64,000 bases of DNA from Glandiceps talaboti (lineage: Eukaryota; Hemichordata; Enteropneusta; Spengelidae). The notes below the pieces were generated by a model. That model had not been told where the DNA came from, did not search any database, and was given only the letters and a program-made list of their open reading frames with translations. Made by a program: the position numbers and the translations under genes. Every line of letters begins with the position of its first letter. Position 1 is the stretch's first letter. The DNA lies in assembly GCF_964340395.1 (NCBI RefSeq), contig NC_135549.1:28210095-28274094 (forward strand). The letters are read 5' to 3'. Positions 25,906 through 38,341 of this stretch are shown in pieces.

Positions 25906-26754
25906 GTTCATATCAAAGCCTTAGGTTAAAGCCATTTCAAGACTTCTGAAAAGTCTGATGTAGGAATGAGTCATTCACCAAATATACCGTCTATATATAT
26001 ATATATATATAGCTAGCAATCATGTCATCATTAATGTAATATTACTATTAAATGTACACATATCTGCATGACGCGTTCTAACCATTAACACAACATTGTA
26101 TCATAGCAATATAGGAGATGTTTTGAGAAGTGTGTCAATTTGAATGTACTAGTAATATATAATGTACGCATATCTGCATAAAAAGTTTCTTGTCATTAAC
26201 TTGAGCAATTGCTGCAACTTCGGCATTTTTTCGAATTCTTTTACCAAGAACCCTGAGATAGTCAATATTTCTCGTAAATATGCAAGAAGTCTTGTTATGT
26301 ACAGTAGTGGTAGATTCTATCCACAGGTAAGTGTAGTGACTGCAGGTCATGTTGGTTTGACTTGCTTAGACAATACCTATTCTATGCACGTACATGTACC
26401 TGTACATGGTAGTGATCATACTGTTCCCAGAGAGCATATGTCCTCCACGAGAACCGGAGAACAGTTGAATGGGCTCAGGGAAGTTTACAGTCGTATCAGC
26501 TGCTCCATCTATCTAAATGCTATTGTTGCATAGTGTACCATATAGACCTAAACAATGTAATAAATTTGTTGTTGTAACATTATTTGAGTTTAGTTGTTGG
26601 TGTGTATTTGTTCAGGTATCTTACGATATGCACTCAGTGAAGTCAATACTGACCTTAGTGATCGTGAAGAACGATTCAGTTTCATGGAATTTCAGATAAT
26701 AAGTTGTCTGAGGCGAAACTCAAGTGACAGTTTTGAAACCATCATAGCCGGCGT

Positions 26755-26802
26755 CACCACCACCACCACCACCACCACCACCACCACCACCACCACCACC
26801 AG
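26755..26802. repeat. (CAC)n trinucleotide repeat
   Basis: About 15 perfect CAC/ACC triplets. Confidence 0.97.
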
Positions 26803-27594
26803 GTACATTTGTATCGCCATGATGGCGTTTAATATAAATTCAACTTCTGAGATTGATTCATATTCAAGTGAGAACAAATAAAATTTAAAAAATTCTTTTA
26901 AATGATTTTGTCTGTAAGAAATCACGAAAAAGAGGTGTCACGTAGTGTCAGTTTCAACCCATTGCTTACAAAAATACACCTGTCACTCGTCACGGTGAAG
27001 ATGTCTTCTTAGATTCACAGAAAACAAATACGTATACCACAGATATTTAAGATTCTAGAAGTAATACATATAGCGTTTAGTTGTTTTCTTAATACGATAT
27101 TCCAAATTAATTGTTTGTCAATGGGTAATCTCAACCGAGGGTGTCAGGATATAATAACTTTGTGATAGGTGATAATGGTATGCGGATATTATGTTGACTG
27201 GCCGGTTAACTGTTCGTCATCAGTCAATTGAGGTGGCACCCCTCTGCCTCGATGTGATCACTGTCTGCGTCTGAGATTCAGGTGGTTCTCTGAACAAGTT
27301 GACGTGAATAGTATATTTGTGCTATGAAAACCATGACACTCCATTGTTACAAATTTGTCACTTTAAATCGCTTATTTAGTGACACATTTTATTTTATCAA
27401 ATGTCAAAATGTCATGCCGGTTTACATCTTGACAGGGATGTCGACATTTCCAAGCTATGTGCTTGTGGATAATAAAAAAATGAAGCCATTTTTCTTCCTG
27501 TAATACCGATATTAGGCCATGGAATGGTAACATAGCGGTTTCATAACAATGGAGAACTGATATTTTTGGGTAATATCTGTAGCTGGAAATTGTA

Positions 27595-27750
<156 letters not shown>

Positions 27751-30361
27751 TCTATGGAGTGTTAACGAGCTCGCAATAACTGTATTAAAACCAAATTCAT
27801 TACTGAACAACATATAGTGTGTAAAATGCATGCTAGAATGTCAGCTTTGTTTTGACGACCGTTGTGACCATGTCGATTGCATTGGAATTAGTCATGGGTT
27901 GTCCAGACCACATATAAACAAACTCTACCAACTACTTAACCCTGTAATCAGTCTTCACTTATGCGCATGCGTAGTCAAGTTACTCATCAACGACTACACA
28001 AACAAATTGTCAAACTTGAGTATTAAGTAGTCAATGTTGATAATTCGGCTGAAGATAAGAGTACCGGTAAAACGCTAAATACACTATGCATGTGCCTAGC
28101 CTGACAAGCCGGCCTCAACAACGAACTCGCTCTGATAAGATTATTCCGTCCTTAAAAATTCTTCTTCGATTTGATTGCGCTTTGATAAAATACTTTGGCT
28201 TCCAGTCACGAGTCCTGGTAATTGGAATGTGTTTGTACAATCTCAGTGATTACATGGAAAGACATACGTATTTGTGACACGCACGTTCAGAGATTTATAA
28301 CAGATAAAGCAATACGAAAAATAGCATGGTTTTATATATCGCTACAAGGCTCTGTTTAATACGACATTTAAAACGACACAACACCAGCATCGCAATGTAA
28401 AGTATAACGCCATGTTAATAACGAAAGATTATAACTATAAATTTAACATCTTAGATATTGAAATGGAATATTATAATTCAAAATACTGCACATAGCACCG
28501 GTTATGTACATCAGTTTGTAAAAGCCCTTGGAGTGTGTATTATTATGAACATGTGTACTATTATTAAATCATCATTTCGTCTCACCCCCCCCCTCCTTTC
28601 GCAATATAAACGAGAGTGAAAAATGTGTTTTTACAAACTTAGCTTAAATATTTTCATAATCTTTACTTGTTCAGATAAATTTCGAAATTTGGGACATATA
28701 CTTTTGGTGGCAGTAAATATATGTTTTGGTAATTCATCAAATTACACGGGTAAAAAGTGTACGAGGTTTACAACAACACAGACAATCAAAACCTACAGCA
28801 AAATATATTTCGTGTTTAGTGTTTAAGAACATTATTGTAAGGCCTAATAAAAAACATTGTGTTGGCTTCGGTTACCCCATCCCACCTAGGTTTTTACTGC
28901 CGACCCTAAACTGTGAAGTCTCGCCAATAACGTTAACACAGATACCATATGGAAAACTACGGAACATATTAACTACCTGAACTAGACACTCACACATGAA
29001 AAATACAATAAAATAAAATATAAAAAATTACTACCCCCACCTATTCTAAAATAGAGCCGCGGTAATCGGAACCACACAGTTTTTTTATTAGGCCTAAGTG
29101 AGTTGTGAATCTCGCGTTAAAGATTAGCCATGAACACTGCAATTTTAAACATGGAGTGAATAGTGAATTTTTCACCAATTTTTTCACTTTTAAAATTACA
29201 CTTTTTTCACCAATAGTTTTCACTTTTAAAATGACACTTTTGTTTTAATCTGCCAAAGTGCTGTTTAATTAATAGAACTGGAGAGTTATACACTTTCCTG
29301 GTATTGATACTTTTCATTTGCAGTGTTTCCACAAATTTAGGACAAATCACGAGTTGAAAACCACACACACAGAATAAACTAACAGATGCAATCAATAGTA
29401 AATATTTGTTGTATACACAACATACTAGTAACACAGTTAACACCTAGTTGAACGTTTCAGATAAAATAGTCTAGCGGCTGCCACGAATATATGTATCATG
29501 ATATTGAAATGCAACTAGGACGACTTGTTTTGAGAATACTCGGCTATACTATTATATTATACTGTGGCCAAAGTACCAAATACCACAGGCTACCCTTTGT
29601 ATATACTATGCAGATAAAGTACTGTAAACAATGCTATCACAATAAAAGTCACACTAATTGAGTCTGCTATCCTTTCATATTAAATGAAACATGGTAAACA
29701 CAGAAAAAGTTTGTTCTAAATATTTGTAAGAGAGATAAGTTAACTAGTAACAGTTAACTGACACACACAATGTTAGAATTTCTTATAAATAAATATAATC
29801 TGCTTTGGTAGATACTCTCGTTAAATTATCACTATGGCGACAATGTCTGATATCATATTCCCAGTGATGAGCATGCGTACAATTGTTGTCAGAATATTCA
29901 AATTTTGATAAATCGCTCACATATATACAGGTGTTTGTTTGACTGTATATCTCAACTGTTACTCTTAGCAACCTCTTTTTGTCTACACATATTCAGGCCA
30001 ACTTCAATTGACATCACAATTTTGAAGTTTAAGTTCAAGTTAAGGGAGCATGTCTATCTGCTGACTCATCAGTGAACGGAGGTTGTGAAGCCTCGCATTT
30101 GGTATTGGACTGATGCCGGGAACGAATGGGAAACCGACTGTCTATATCATACACCGTCCGATATAACTGACCGTGTTTGATCCATCGTGTGAACAACAAC
30201 ACACTGTGTATTGTTGCAAGCCCCCAATATCAGTTTACTAGAACGAGTATAAAACGCTATTACATTGGTAATGCAAACGTTAATATATTAAAGCTAACGA
30301 ATTTGCGAATAGAAAATTGCGAGATAGCAGCGTTGTCTGGATGACGGAGTTACCCTAGTAT

Positions 30362-31192
30362 TCATTCGTAATACACGCCATACACAGTAGCTACAACGAA
30401 CATGTTTTTGTTTTGAAAACTAACAGACGCAAAATTGTCTGTATCGGTGTTCCAAATACACCGACTAACAGTTCTGACATCCTGGTTATTATGAGAGCCC
30501 ACAAGTACCTGTGCTATGATTTTGTATCGCTCGTAGCCAAGATCTTTGATCTTTTCTTTAATTTTGGTCGTGAGCTCTTCGGTCATCTGTGATGCCGTTG
30601 ACGAGTCGTAACGTTTGCCTTCGAGTTCTGTTTCCAAAACATTGTTGACAATTTCTGTTACTTGTCCGGGATTAAATTTTCGAGTGTCTTCTGGTCTTAG
30701 TTTATGTATGTCTTTCTTTTTAGTGGTGTGGGATTTACCTGTTGTAATGGCAGCCCGAACAGTTGCTTTCCTCCAAAGCGCCGAAATAGGAGTTCTCTTG
30801 CAATTGAGCGACCTGTTGGCGTTGCGTTTAGAAGTTGACTTTTGTAAGTCGTCGATACTCCTCGGGGACTTTGTTCCGAGACTGTGACCTCCAGCTGAAG
30901 ATGCCGAATCTGAAGCACGACAAGACTCCATGATATCAAATTCTACTCTATCATTTGCTTGTAAATGCAAAGCTTGATGTCCATCAAACTCCTCGTCAAG
31001 TTGAAATCGTCTTGACACGAGCGGCCTCTCCCCGCCATTTTGTAAATTTCGTAACTTGGCATTCGTCTCGCTCGCAGTAGAACAGTTTGGAGAATTCTTC
31101 CCGCCCCCTTTCTCCGGAATGAATATCTTTGGAACGGTAGGTCCATTCATACTCCTACCAGACTTGAGGGTGACAATGTTTGCCAGCGACAT
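30362..31192 (-). CDS. Tctex1-domain dynein light chain (DYNLT4/5-like), single exon
   Basis: Member of the dynein light chain Tctex family, which dimerises and binds the dynein intermediate chain or ciliary partners. From the first ATG (31190-31192) the product has 276 residues. About 165 are a basic, Ser-rich, low-complexity region, followed by the Tctex1 domain: TRKFNPGQVTEIVNNVLE, KIKDLGYERYKIIAQVLVG, then SRCIWNTDTDNFASVSF and VVATVYGVYYE at the very C-terminus, as in the family. The frame is open upstream to 31327 without another ATG. Upstream exon use from a CTGCAG acceptor near 31335 is possible. No introns in the domain; human DYNLT4 is also intronless with a long N-terminus. Subfamily assignment is tentative. 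Confidence 0.9.
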   Translation of the reverse strand: MSLANIVTLKSGRSMNGPTVPKIFIPEKGGGKNSPNCSTASETNAKLRNLQNGGERPLVSRRFQLDEEFDGHQALHLQANDRVEFDIMESCRASDSASSAGGHSLGTKSPRSIDDLQKSTSKRNANRSLNCKRTPISALWRKATVRAAITTGKSHTTKKKDIHKLRPEDTRKFNPGQVTEIVNNVLETELEGKRYDSSTASQMTEELTTKIKEKIKDLGYERYKIIAQVLVGSHNNQDVRTVSRCIWNTDTDNFASVSFQNKNMFVVATVYGVYYE

Positions 31193-31637
31193 ATATATTT
31201 TTTCTCCAAAAGCAACAGTCCGTGAAGTATCCAGTGACCACCGAGTGTCAGTCGTCAGGTGTGATATACAGCGTACTGAAGGACTATTGAAGATACGGCG
31301 GAGTCTATGATTAGGTGTGTTTAGCAACGCCCTGCAGCTGCGTACTTTGCTATGTGGCTCACCTGCAGTGCAAACAATCTATCTATACACAACGCGGGAA
31401 ACAAACGTTACTGTTACGCTGGTGCTGGCCACATCATGGAAGAAGAAACATACCGAATCACCAGAAGAAATCAATAGGCCGGAAAAAGATACCCCACCTT
31501 CGTACAATCATCCTCCTGGTTCCACGCACCAAAAAAAATCGTTTGGTCGATATTTGTGTCTCAGTAAATTAAAGACATTACGTTGTGATTTATGTGTAGT
31601 TGTTGAAATGCCAATGTCGCCCACATCAACGATCCCA

Positions 31638-31650
31638 GTTGCCAGGCAAC
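31638..31650. promoter_or_regulatory. Perfect RFX X-box palindrome
   Basis: GTTGCCAGGCAAC consists of two perfect inverted half-sites with a one-base spacer, within the X-box consensus bound by RFX factors that drive ciliary genes. It is about 450 bp upstream of the Tctex1 start codon. The site is read directly; its function is inferred from position and from the gene class. Confidence 0.7.
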
Positions 31651-32004
31651 AAAGTCCCTTGTCCTAATATATATTCTGTTTGATACTTCAAACGTACTGG
31701 CATGCTCAATGTACCCAGTCATCTCAAATAAAGTGGACTGAGATTAACCACACGTAATGAGTCTCGCTTTGAGTTCGAATACTAGTGTTATCGGCTGCGT
31801 GTGGGATCAACCATCTCACATGGATCGCCACCCTTTTCACATGGGTTCCCTCCCACGCATCGCATTAAAACTAAACTAATGGCCTTGTTATTCTAGATTC
31901 CGCAGCGATTATAAAATCTCAACATTTTCAAAAATGTTTAAATGAAATTATTGCAGTAACACTCACCCATTCATCCATCCATTAATTCATCAATCTCTCC
32001 GTGC

Positions 32005-32005
<1 letters not shown>

Positions 32006-32035
<30 letters not shown>

Positions 32036-32145
32036 CATACATACATACATGCATACATGCATACATGCATACATACATGCATACATACATACATACATAC
32101 ATACATACATACATACATACATACATACATACATACATACATACA
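32006..32145. repeat. (ATAC)n microsatellite
   Basis: ATAC/CATA units with GCATAC variants in the middle. Tyr/Ile/His/Thr frames here are artefacts. Confidence 0.97.
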
Positions 32146-32421
32146 CTTTACAACATTACCACATTAATTCAATTGAAAAGAATCAAACGTACCCGTACCC
32201 TAATATGCATGGTATACTTTTCGATTACTTCTGAGTTTGTAAGTCAAATATTTTTTTAAGTGACTCGCAGATCTAGACTGACAGGGATGTAGTTTAAGTA
32301 ATGTTGCCACAAAGTGATGTAGTCTAATATTAGAAACACGTGTCTCTCGTGACAGTTAATGAGATATTGATGAATGTCAATAAAGACTGTAATTAAGTAC
32401 TTATATAGTTTCCTATCATCT

Positions 32422-33235
32422 AAGTATACAATAGACACCAGTGGAAAGATAAACAACAAGGCGGAGCCGCGTTGTTTATCTTTCCACCGGTGTCTATTGT
32501 ACTTATGCCCGACAAGTTCACAGGATAGCAGGATTAGTCCATCTCACCCTTGCTAGACTAGATTAAGATAAAGTACACACTGTCTCACCCCTTGCCAGGC
32601 TAGGTGATGATAATACTGAGATAAAAGTGTACACATTCGGATGGGGACACACACAGCATGCAGTGTTCACGGCGAAACAAATAAGCCATGCAACATTCAC
32701 AAGCCCTGATAGGGCTGAACAACGAGACGTGTCCTATGTTATAGTGTAGCTCATATGAAGATTTACCTTTCTTTTGAATGGTAACAGTTGTGCCCTTCAT
32801 CCTTAACCCTTACTGTGCAGTCACTAAGCTTACTCCATTCATGCATGGTACAGTAGTATGACTTATTTTTAATACTACTCGCCACAACTATTTTTCTCCG
32901 TAATTAAGTTCTCCTCGTAATTTTGGCAAACTATTTTGGTCCTCTTGCATTTCATTCCTGAGACCATGGAGGCTTCCCCTATACTTCCATGTGCAGGCAT
33001 ATGGTTTCTGACTTTGCTGGACTGGTTTTACTTGAACTACAAAGGTCAACCCAATTCACACCTTCTAAATCCCCTTTGTCTTACACTATCCAATACTGAT
33101 AAGACTTCAGCAGCAACTCAAGACAAGGAGTGGTTATAACCCGCTACACAAACTTTAATATTAGCTCCGGTAGAGGACTGCTAATCCCGAACATGTCAAA
33201 CAATGTGTCAACATTATGACAGATAAAGGGCATAA
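32422..33235 (+). mobile_element. 0.8-kb dispersed repeat with terminal hairpin, copy 1
   Basis: Nearly the whole segment recurs in reverse orientation at 58128-58970. The left end is a hairpin (32427-32502): about 30-bp arms containing CAATAGACACC-GTGGAAAG and a GC-rich loop GGCGGAGCCGCG. The right end is GATAAAGGGCATAA. No long open frame, so it looks like a non-autonomous DNA element. Its class is unknown to me. Confidence 0.8.
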
Positions 33236-34310
33236 GCTTGCTATTACATTACGTCATCAATCCATTGTAGTTGACAAGACAAACAGATATGTGACTTATT
33301 GCAATGAAATCAAATAAATAACCGATACAGTGTATAATAATATGTTATCTATTGAAATCTGTCCTTTTCCGACTCCCGGAATCAAACGATACAGATTCTA
33401 AACCCCCTGAAATAAAAGTGGTATATTGAATACGCGATGTAGTAATATGAAGAAGAGACTGATCGTTACTGGTTTGTATACATGTATATACCGGATGTTA
33501 TTTTTAGCATCCAGGATTGTGAATATAATCAACTCTGGATTTTAAAACGTGAATAGTATTGTTAACGATAGGTTTACTATTCTAATATAAAACACGTGCA
33601 CTATGTACGAGTGTGCATATTCGACATAAACTTTTTAAAAACAATCAAATTATTGTATTACTGTTTTTTTCACATCACAATGTACAACAAATATATATCA
33701 AATGTCACATGATAGTGATTGTGGAGAACAAACTTGAGCGTACATGCTGTTGGCAATATTAACATTATATAATTCAAGCACTATTTCCCTTGAACGATTC
33801 ACAGAACCACTTTATAAATAACCAATTGAAAGGGATGGCGATTCAAACTTTCTGTCTATCTCAAGCCTTACAGTGACGGATTGGTAACTAGTACTAGTAC
33901 ATTGAAATGTATGTTCTCCTGATAATTCATCAACCATTAATATTCTTGTGTAATCATTGACTGATTATAAAAATTATGTTGAATTTAAAGTGTACATAGC
34001 CTAATTACTAAAAATAAATTATGCAAATGAATATTTTTTCTTGCATTACGGGATTTTCCTGTTAACCAAGCATGTTGGGTTTCTTATCTTTCTTATCACT
34101 AGGTAGTGTATGTTGCCAATATATATTTATAAATGTGATAATGCACTCTTACATAACACCAAGTCAATAGTTGTAAATGTTTCGCTTGCTCACTGGTACT
34201 ACTTTTGGGCAATTCAACACTGAAACAAATTCCCGAAAGTTTGAGTTAATTTTCAAAATCCCGCCATCTTTATTTTAACAAAGAACAAGTGACGTATTTT
34301 ATTGTGCAAC
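33236..34310. other. No gene or clear repeat seen
   Basis: AT-rich sequence without recognisable coding or RNA features. Confidence 0.6.
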
Positions 34311-34311
34311 T

Positions 34312-34572
<261 letters not shown>

Positions 34573-34925
34573 ATGATCACTGTAATTCAAAAGTGTAGTT
34601 CACAGTGTAAGATTTTTTCAAGGAGTAAGTCATATCAGGCAAAGCTAAGCTCAATGTTATATCAGTTGTTTTCAGTTTTATTGAACCTATTAATATTATT
34701 AGTGACATTGCAAACAGCATTAGAAATGCAAACAATGTTTATTATTGCCGACTTGCTGGTTCACCATTTCGGGTTTGTAGCGCTTGAACGGCTAGTTGGG
34801 GTAAACCGTCATGAGATGTTTACCGAAATCTAACTGTTCTTGTGATTACCATTATAAAATATGTGTAGCATGTTTCATTAGAATGGATGCAGTAGATTTT
34901 GAGATACCATGTCCATAGATAGACA

Positions 34926-35032
34926 AATACACACACACACACACACGGACAGACAGACAGACACACACACATACATACATACATACATACATACATACAT
35001 ACATACATACATACATACATACATACATACAT

Positions 35033-35071
<39 letters not shown>

Positions 35072-35075
35072 CACG

Positions 35076-35115
<40 letters not shown>

Positions 35116-35155
35116 CACACACATACACATACACACGGACACGGACACACAGACG
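34926..35155. repeat. Compound (AC)n/(ACAG)n/(ACAT)n array
   Basis: Blocks of AC, GACA, CATA, AC and GACA units alternate. Long frames across it on both strands are artefacts. Confidence 0.97.
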
Positions 35156-35234
35156 GTCAGACAAAAGCATAACATATAATCTCCCCTTACGGGAGGTAAA
35201 AATAGCGCCAATGACATTGAAGTACAACTGTATT

Positions 35235-35490
35235 TGGTTGTTGCAATGGGCGTGGTCTTGTTGGTAGGCATATTTGCTTACATTTTTTGATCGTTGACTT
35301 GCACCATCAATATACCATCAATTGACTATTGCTATGGGCATGGTCTTGTTCCTAGGCATATTTGCATACATTTTTGGAATATTTATTCACTTACCTACCC
35401 TTCCCAGTTTTCATTCTTGCAATATAAACCACTATTTGGCTGTTGCTATGGTCATGGTCTTGTTGCTAGCTATATTTACATACATTTTAA
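35235..35490 (-). repeat. Three units of the GACCACGCCCATAGCAAC repeat family
   Basis: On the plus strand, GCTATGGGCATGGTCTTG-type cores at about 35243, 35331 and 35442 are each followed by a TATTTGCATACATTTT-like block. They are the reverse complement of the array at 54600-55310. Confidence 0.8.
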
Positions 35491-35499
35491 AAAAATCGT

Positions 35500-37380
35500 T
35501 GTCCTCTTATCTGGCGTCGACGTCGTTACTTCGGTTGATTCCATTTTAGATATATAACACAAGGTGTTTATTAGCATTTTAGTAAACGTACAGTAAATTA
35601 CGTAATCGCATATGCCATGCAGTCAAGATAGCAGGTTTGACGTCTGTAAGTGATGCTTCAAATGATACTTTTCCCCAAAACCAAACCAAACAAAGGCAAA
35701 CCAAACCAAACAAAACAAAACAAAACAAAATATTCAAGTAAAACAAAACAAAAACCACAGAAAACTTACAGACAAACAAAGGAACACAATGTGAGTGGCT
35801 TGTGCTCTCAGAAGAAAACATAAATTCGCATCGTTATTAATATTCTAACAAAAAGTAACAACACGAAACACGCGTTAAAGAAAAAGTGCAATTTCAGCTT
35901 ATATCACTTTACTTGTTACTATAGAAACACACTTTCCTATAGTAATGCGAATTCATAAAGTAATAACGTCAAGGTACTAAACGAAGTGATATTTCTCTGT
36001 ATGGCAACATACTCTGTAGTAAATTATATGTTTCTGTAGCTATGATTGTTTCTAAACCTACATACACTACACGTTGCTATGGATACATATTGAACTTTTG
36101 TTTCTGGATTTGTAGATCTAATGATTTGCGTCATGAAATAATATGTTAAAATTACAAGCGTATTATCAGCATTCTAATTTTGGGATGAGAAAATGAGATT
36201 ACATGGTATATACACGTCAAAATAATAAATCCGGGATTACACACTCTCGTTCTATTTCTGATCATGACATCCATCCATTACCATGGCAATACGTAGTGAT
36301 ATTCTGAATATTCTTTTTTAAATTACAAAATATGTATGGCGATTGCACATCCATTTATTAATCTGTCGATGCCAAATAACTGATCTTACATTTTTTAAGT
36401 TCACTATCCGTTTTAGTTTTTCATTTCATGACAAATATTTTATTTATTCAGGTCACGTGCACGTGATATGGACGGGTAGCTAATGATGGATGATTGGCAG
36501 GGAACATTATTGTTTATTGCTATAGGAAATGAACATGACGATGTAGGACGGGCATTTATATGTTACACAGCAGGTCTAATTTCTTCCTAATGCCAATTTA
36601 TTGCATCCGCCGAATGACATTTATAACATTTCATTCTGTCTATCGAAGTGACAATGAAGACTTTTTATAGCTTTTTGTCTCTACTAATTTTATTTTGATC
36701 CCGTCATAACGCCCTACTTGTTTAGTTCATGTTTCATATAAACTAATTCAGAGTCTGCAACTTAGGCTATATCTCAAGAAACTTTGAACACAATATATGC
36801 TGTTACAGGAACACAAATACACACCGTGTAATTGTAAGTTAGTTACTTTCCCTTTGGATTGAAATGTCCTTTTGAGTCATTGTTTACCTTCCGAAGACGG
36901 ATCGCGAGCTAATGGAATACTGGGCGTCTGTCTGACAGTGTCTGTCTGTCCGTTCGACTATATCATCTATATCAGCTCAGGATCACCTATGCACTCGGTC
37001 AAAAAACTTACATATGCCTCATACTTCCGTCATCATTGGCTTGTGATTTCTTTCTATATGAGTGGTAAAAATTGTACACTACTACAGTAGTTGTTGTTCA
37101 TTATGAAATAATTCATTTTTTTCACAACCAATCCAATGTCGCTGACAGCTGAGCTAAAAACACCACTGGTTAATTTGAAAAGCAATGTTATGTTAGGTAT
37201 TCTATGAAACAACGTGGAGATCATATTAGATTTTTAAACATCATTACATTCGCCGTGCCTATTAACGAAAGTTGTTACTTTCTATGTAAGGCTTGTACAT
37301 GTTTCCATCAAATGAAAGATTTGGAAGATGTATACTACACGGGTAAAACAATCGGAGACAAATTCTTTCTGTGATTCAGA
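35500..37380. other. No gene recognised
   Basis: Intergenic sequence with a short AAACCAAACCAAAC/AAAAC-rich tract near 35680-35760. No coding feature seen. Confidence 0.6.
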
Positions 37381-37385
37381 ATCTA

Positions 37386-37464
37386 TTTGCATATATACAT
37401 ACATGTACACATATACACGTACATACACATAAACATACATTCATACATACATACATACATACAT

Positions 37465-37501
<37 letters not shown>

Positions 37502-37600
37502 TATACATACATACATACATACATACATACATACATACATACATACATACATACAGACAGACAGATATACATACATACATACATACATACATACATACAT

Positions 37601-37631
<31 letters not shown>

Positions 37632-37700
37632 TACATACATACATACATACATACATACATACATAGATACATACATACATACATACATACATACATACAT
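37386..37700. repeat. Compound (ACAT)n/(ACAG)n array
   Basis: Alternating CATA and CAGA blocks. A second, shorter CATA array follows at about 37788-37846. Confidence 0.97.
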
Positions 37701-37787
37701 CAGTGTTCTCCCAAGAGTTGTGGGTACGCATGTCGGCTAATTTGTATGATTAATTTGCATATCATTTGCATATAATTTGATATAATG

Positions 37788-37818
<31 letters not shown>

Positions 37819-38171
37819 CATACATACATACATACATACATACATCCACAAACAAACAAGCACATTGCTAAATTGTCATCATAATAGCTTTTATATCATG
37901 AATAATTGTTGCTGTTGTTTATTCTATCTACAAAGCAATCGAATATATTCTTCTTTCACAGTAAATTATTGCCCCATAGTCATTTGAGGGTGTAAATTGT
38001 GCAGGACTCGTCCTGGCTGGAGACGCTTGTCGTGTGTTTATACAACATTGTAGTGGTGGTAGGTTGAGGGCGCTATCATGGCAGACAGAGGAGCACGTAC
38101 TGATCTTCAGTGCTGACTGTAGAAATCTAATATGAATATTTCAGTTATAGTATATATTTTACAATAAAACT

Positions 38172-38341
38172 TCATCCTGATATCTCGTCATCCTGTCCAT
38201 GATCCTGTTGTCGACGTACACACAGCCATCCTTTGGTATTCAGGAAACAACCCAATAGATGGAGTAACGCGCAGAATATCAATAAGGCACCAGCAACATG
38301 GAAGGAAAGCTCATAACTCCCAGTAAAATCTTTCAGGTAAC
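38172..38341 (-). CDS. SLC16 A exon 4 (last TM and C-tail)
   Basis: The acceptor is TTCTGTAG. Starts GYLKDFTGSYELSFHVAGAL and ends QDDEISG before TGA (38172-38174). Confidence 0.93.
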
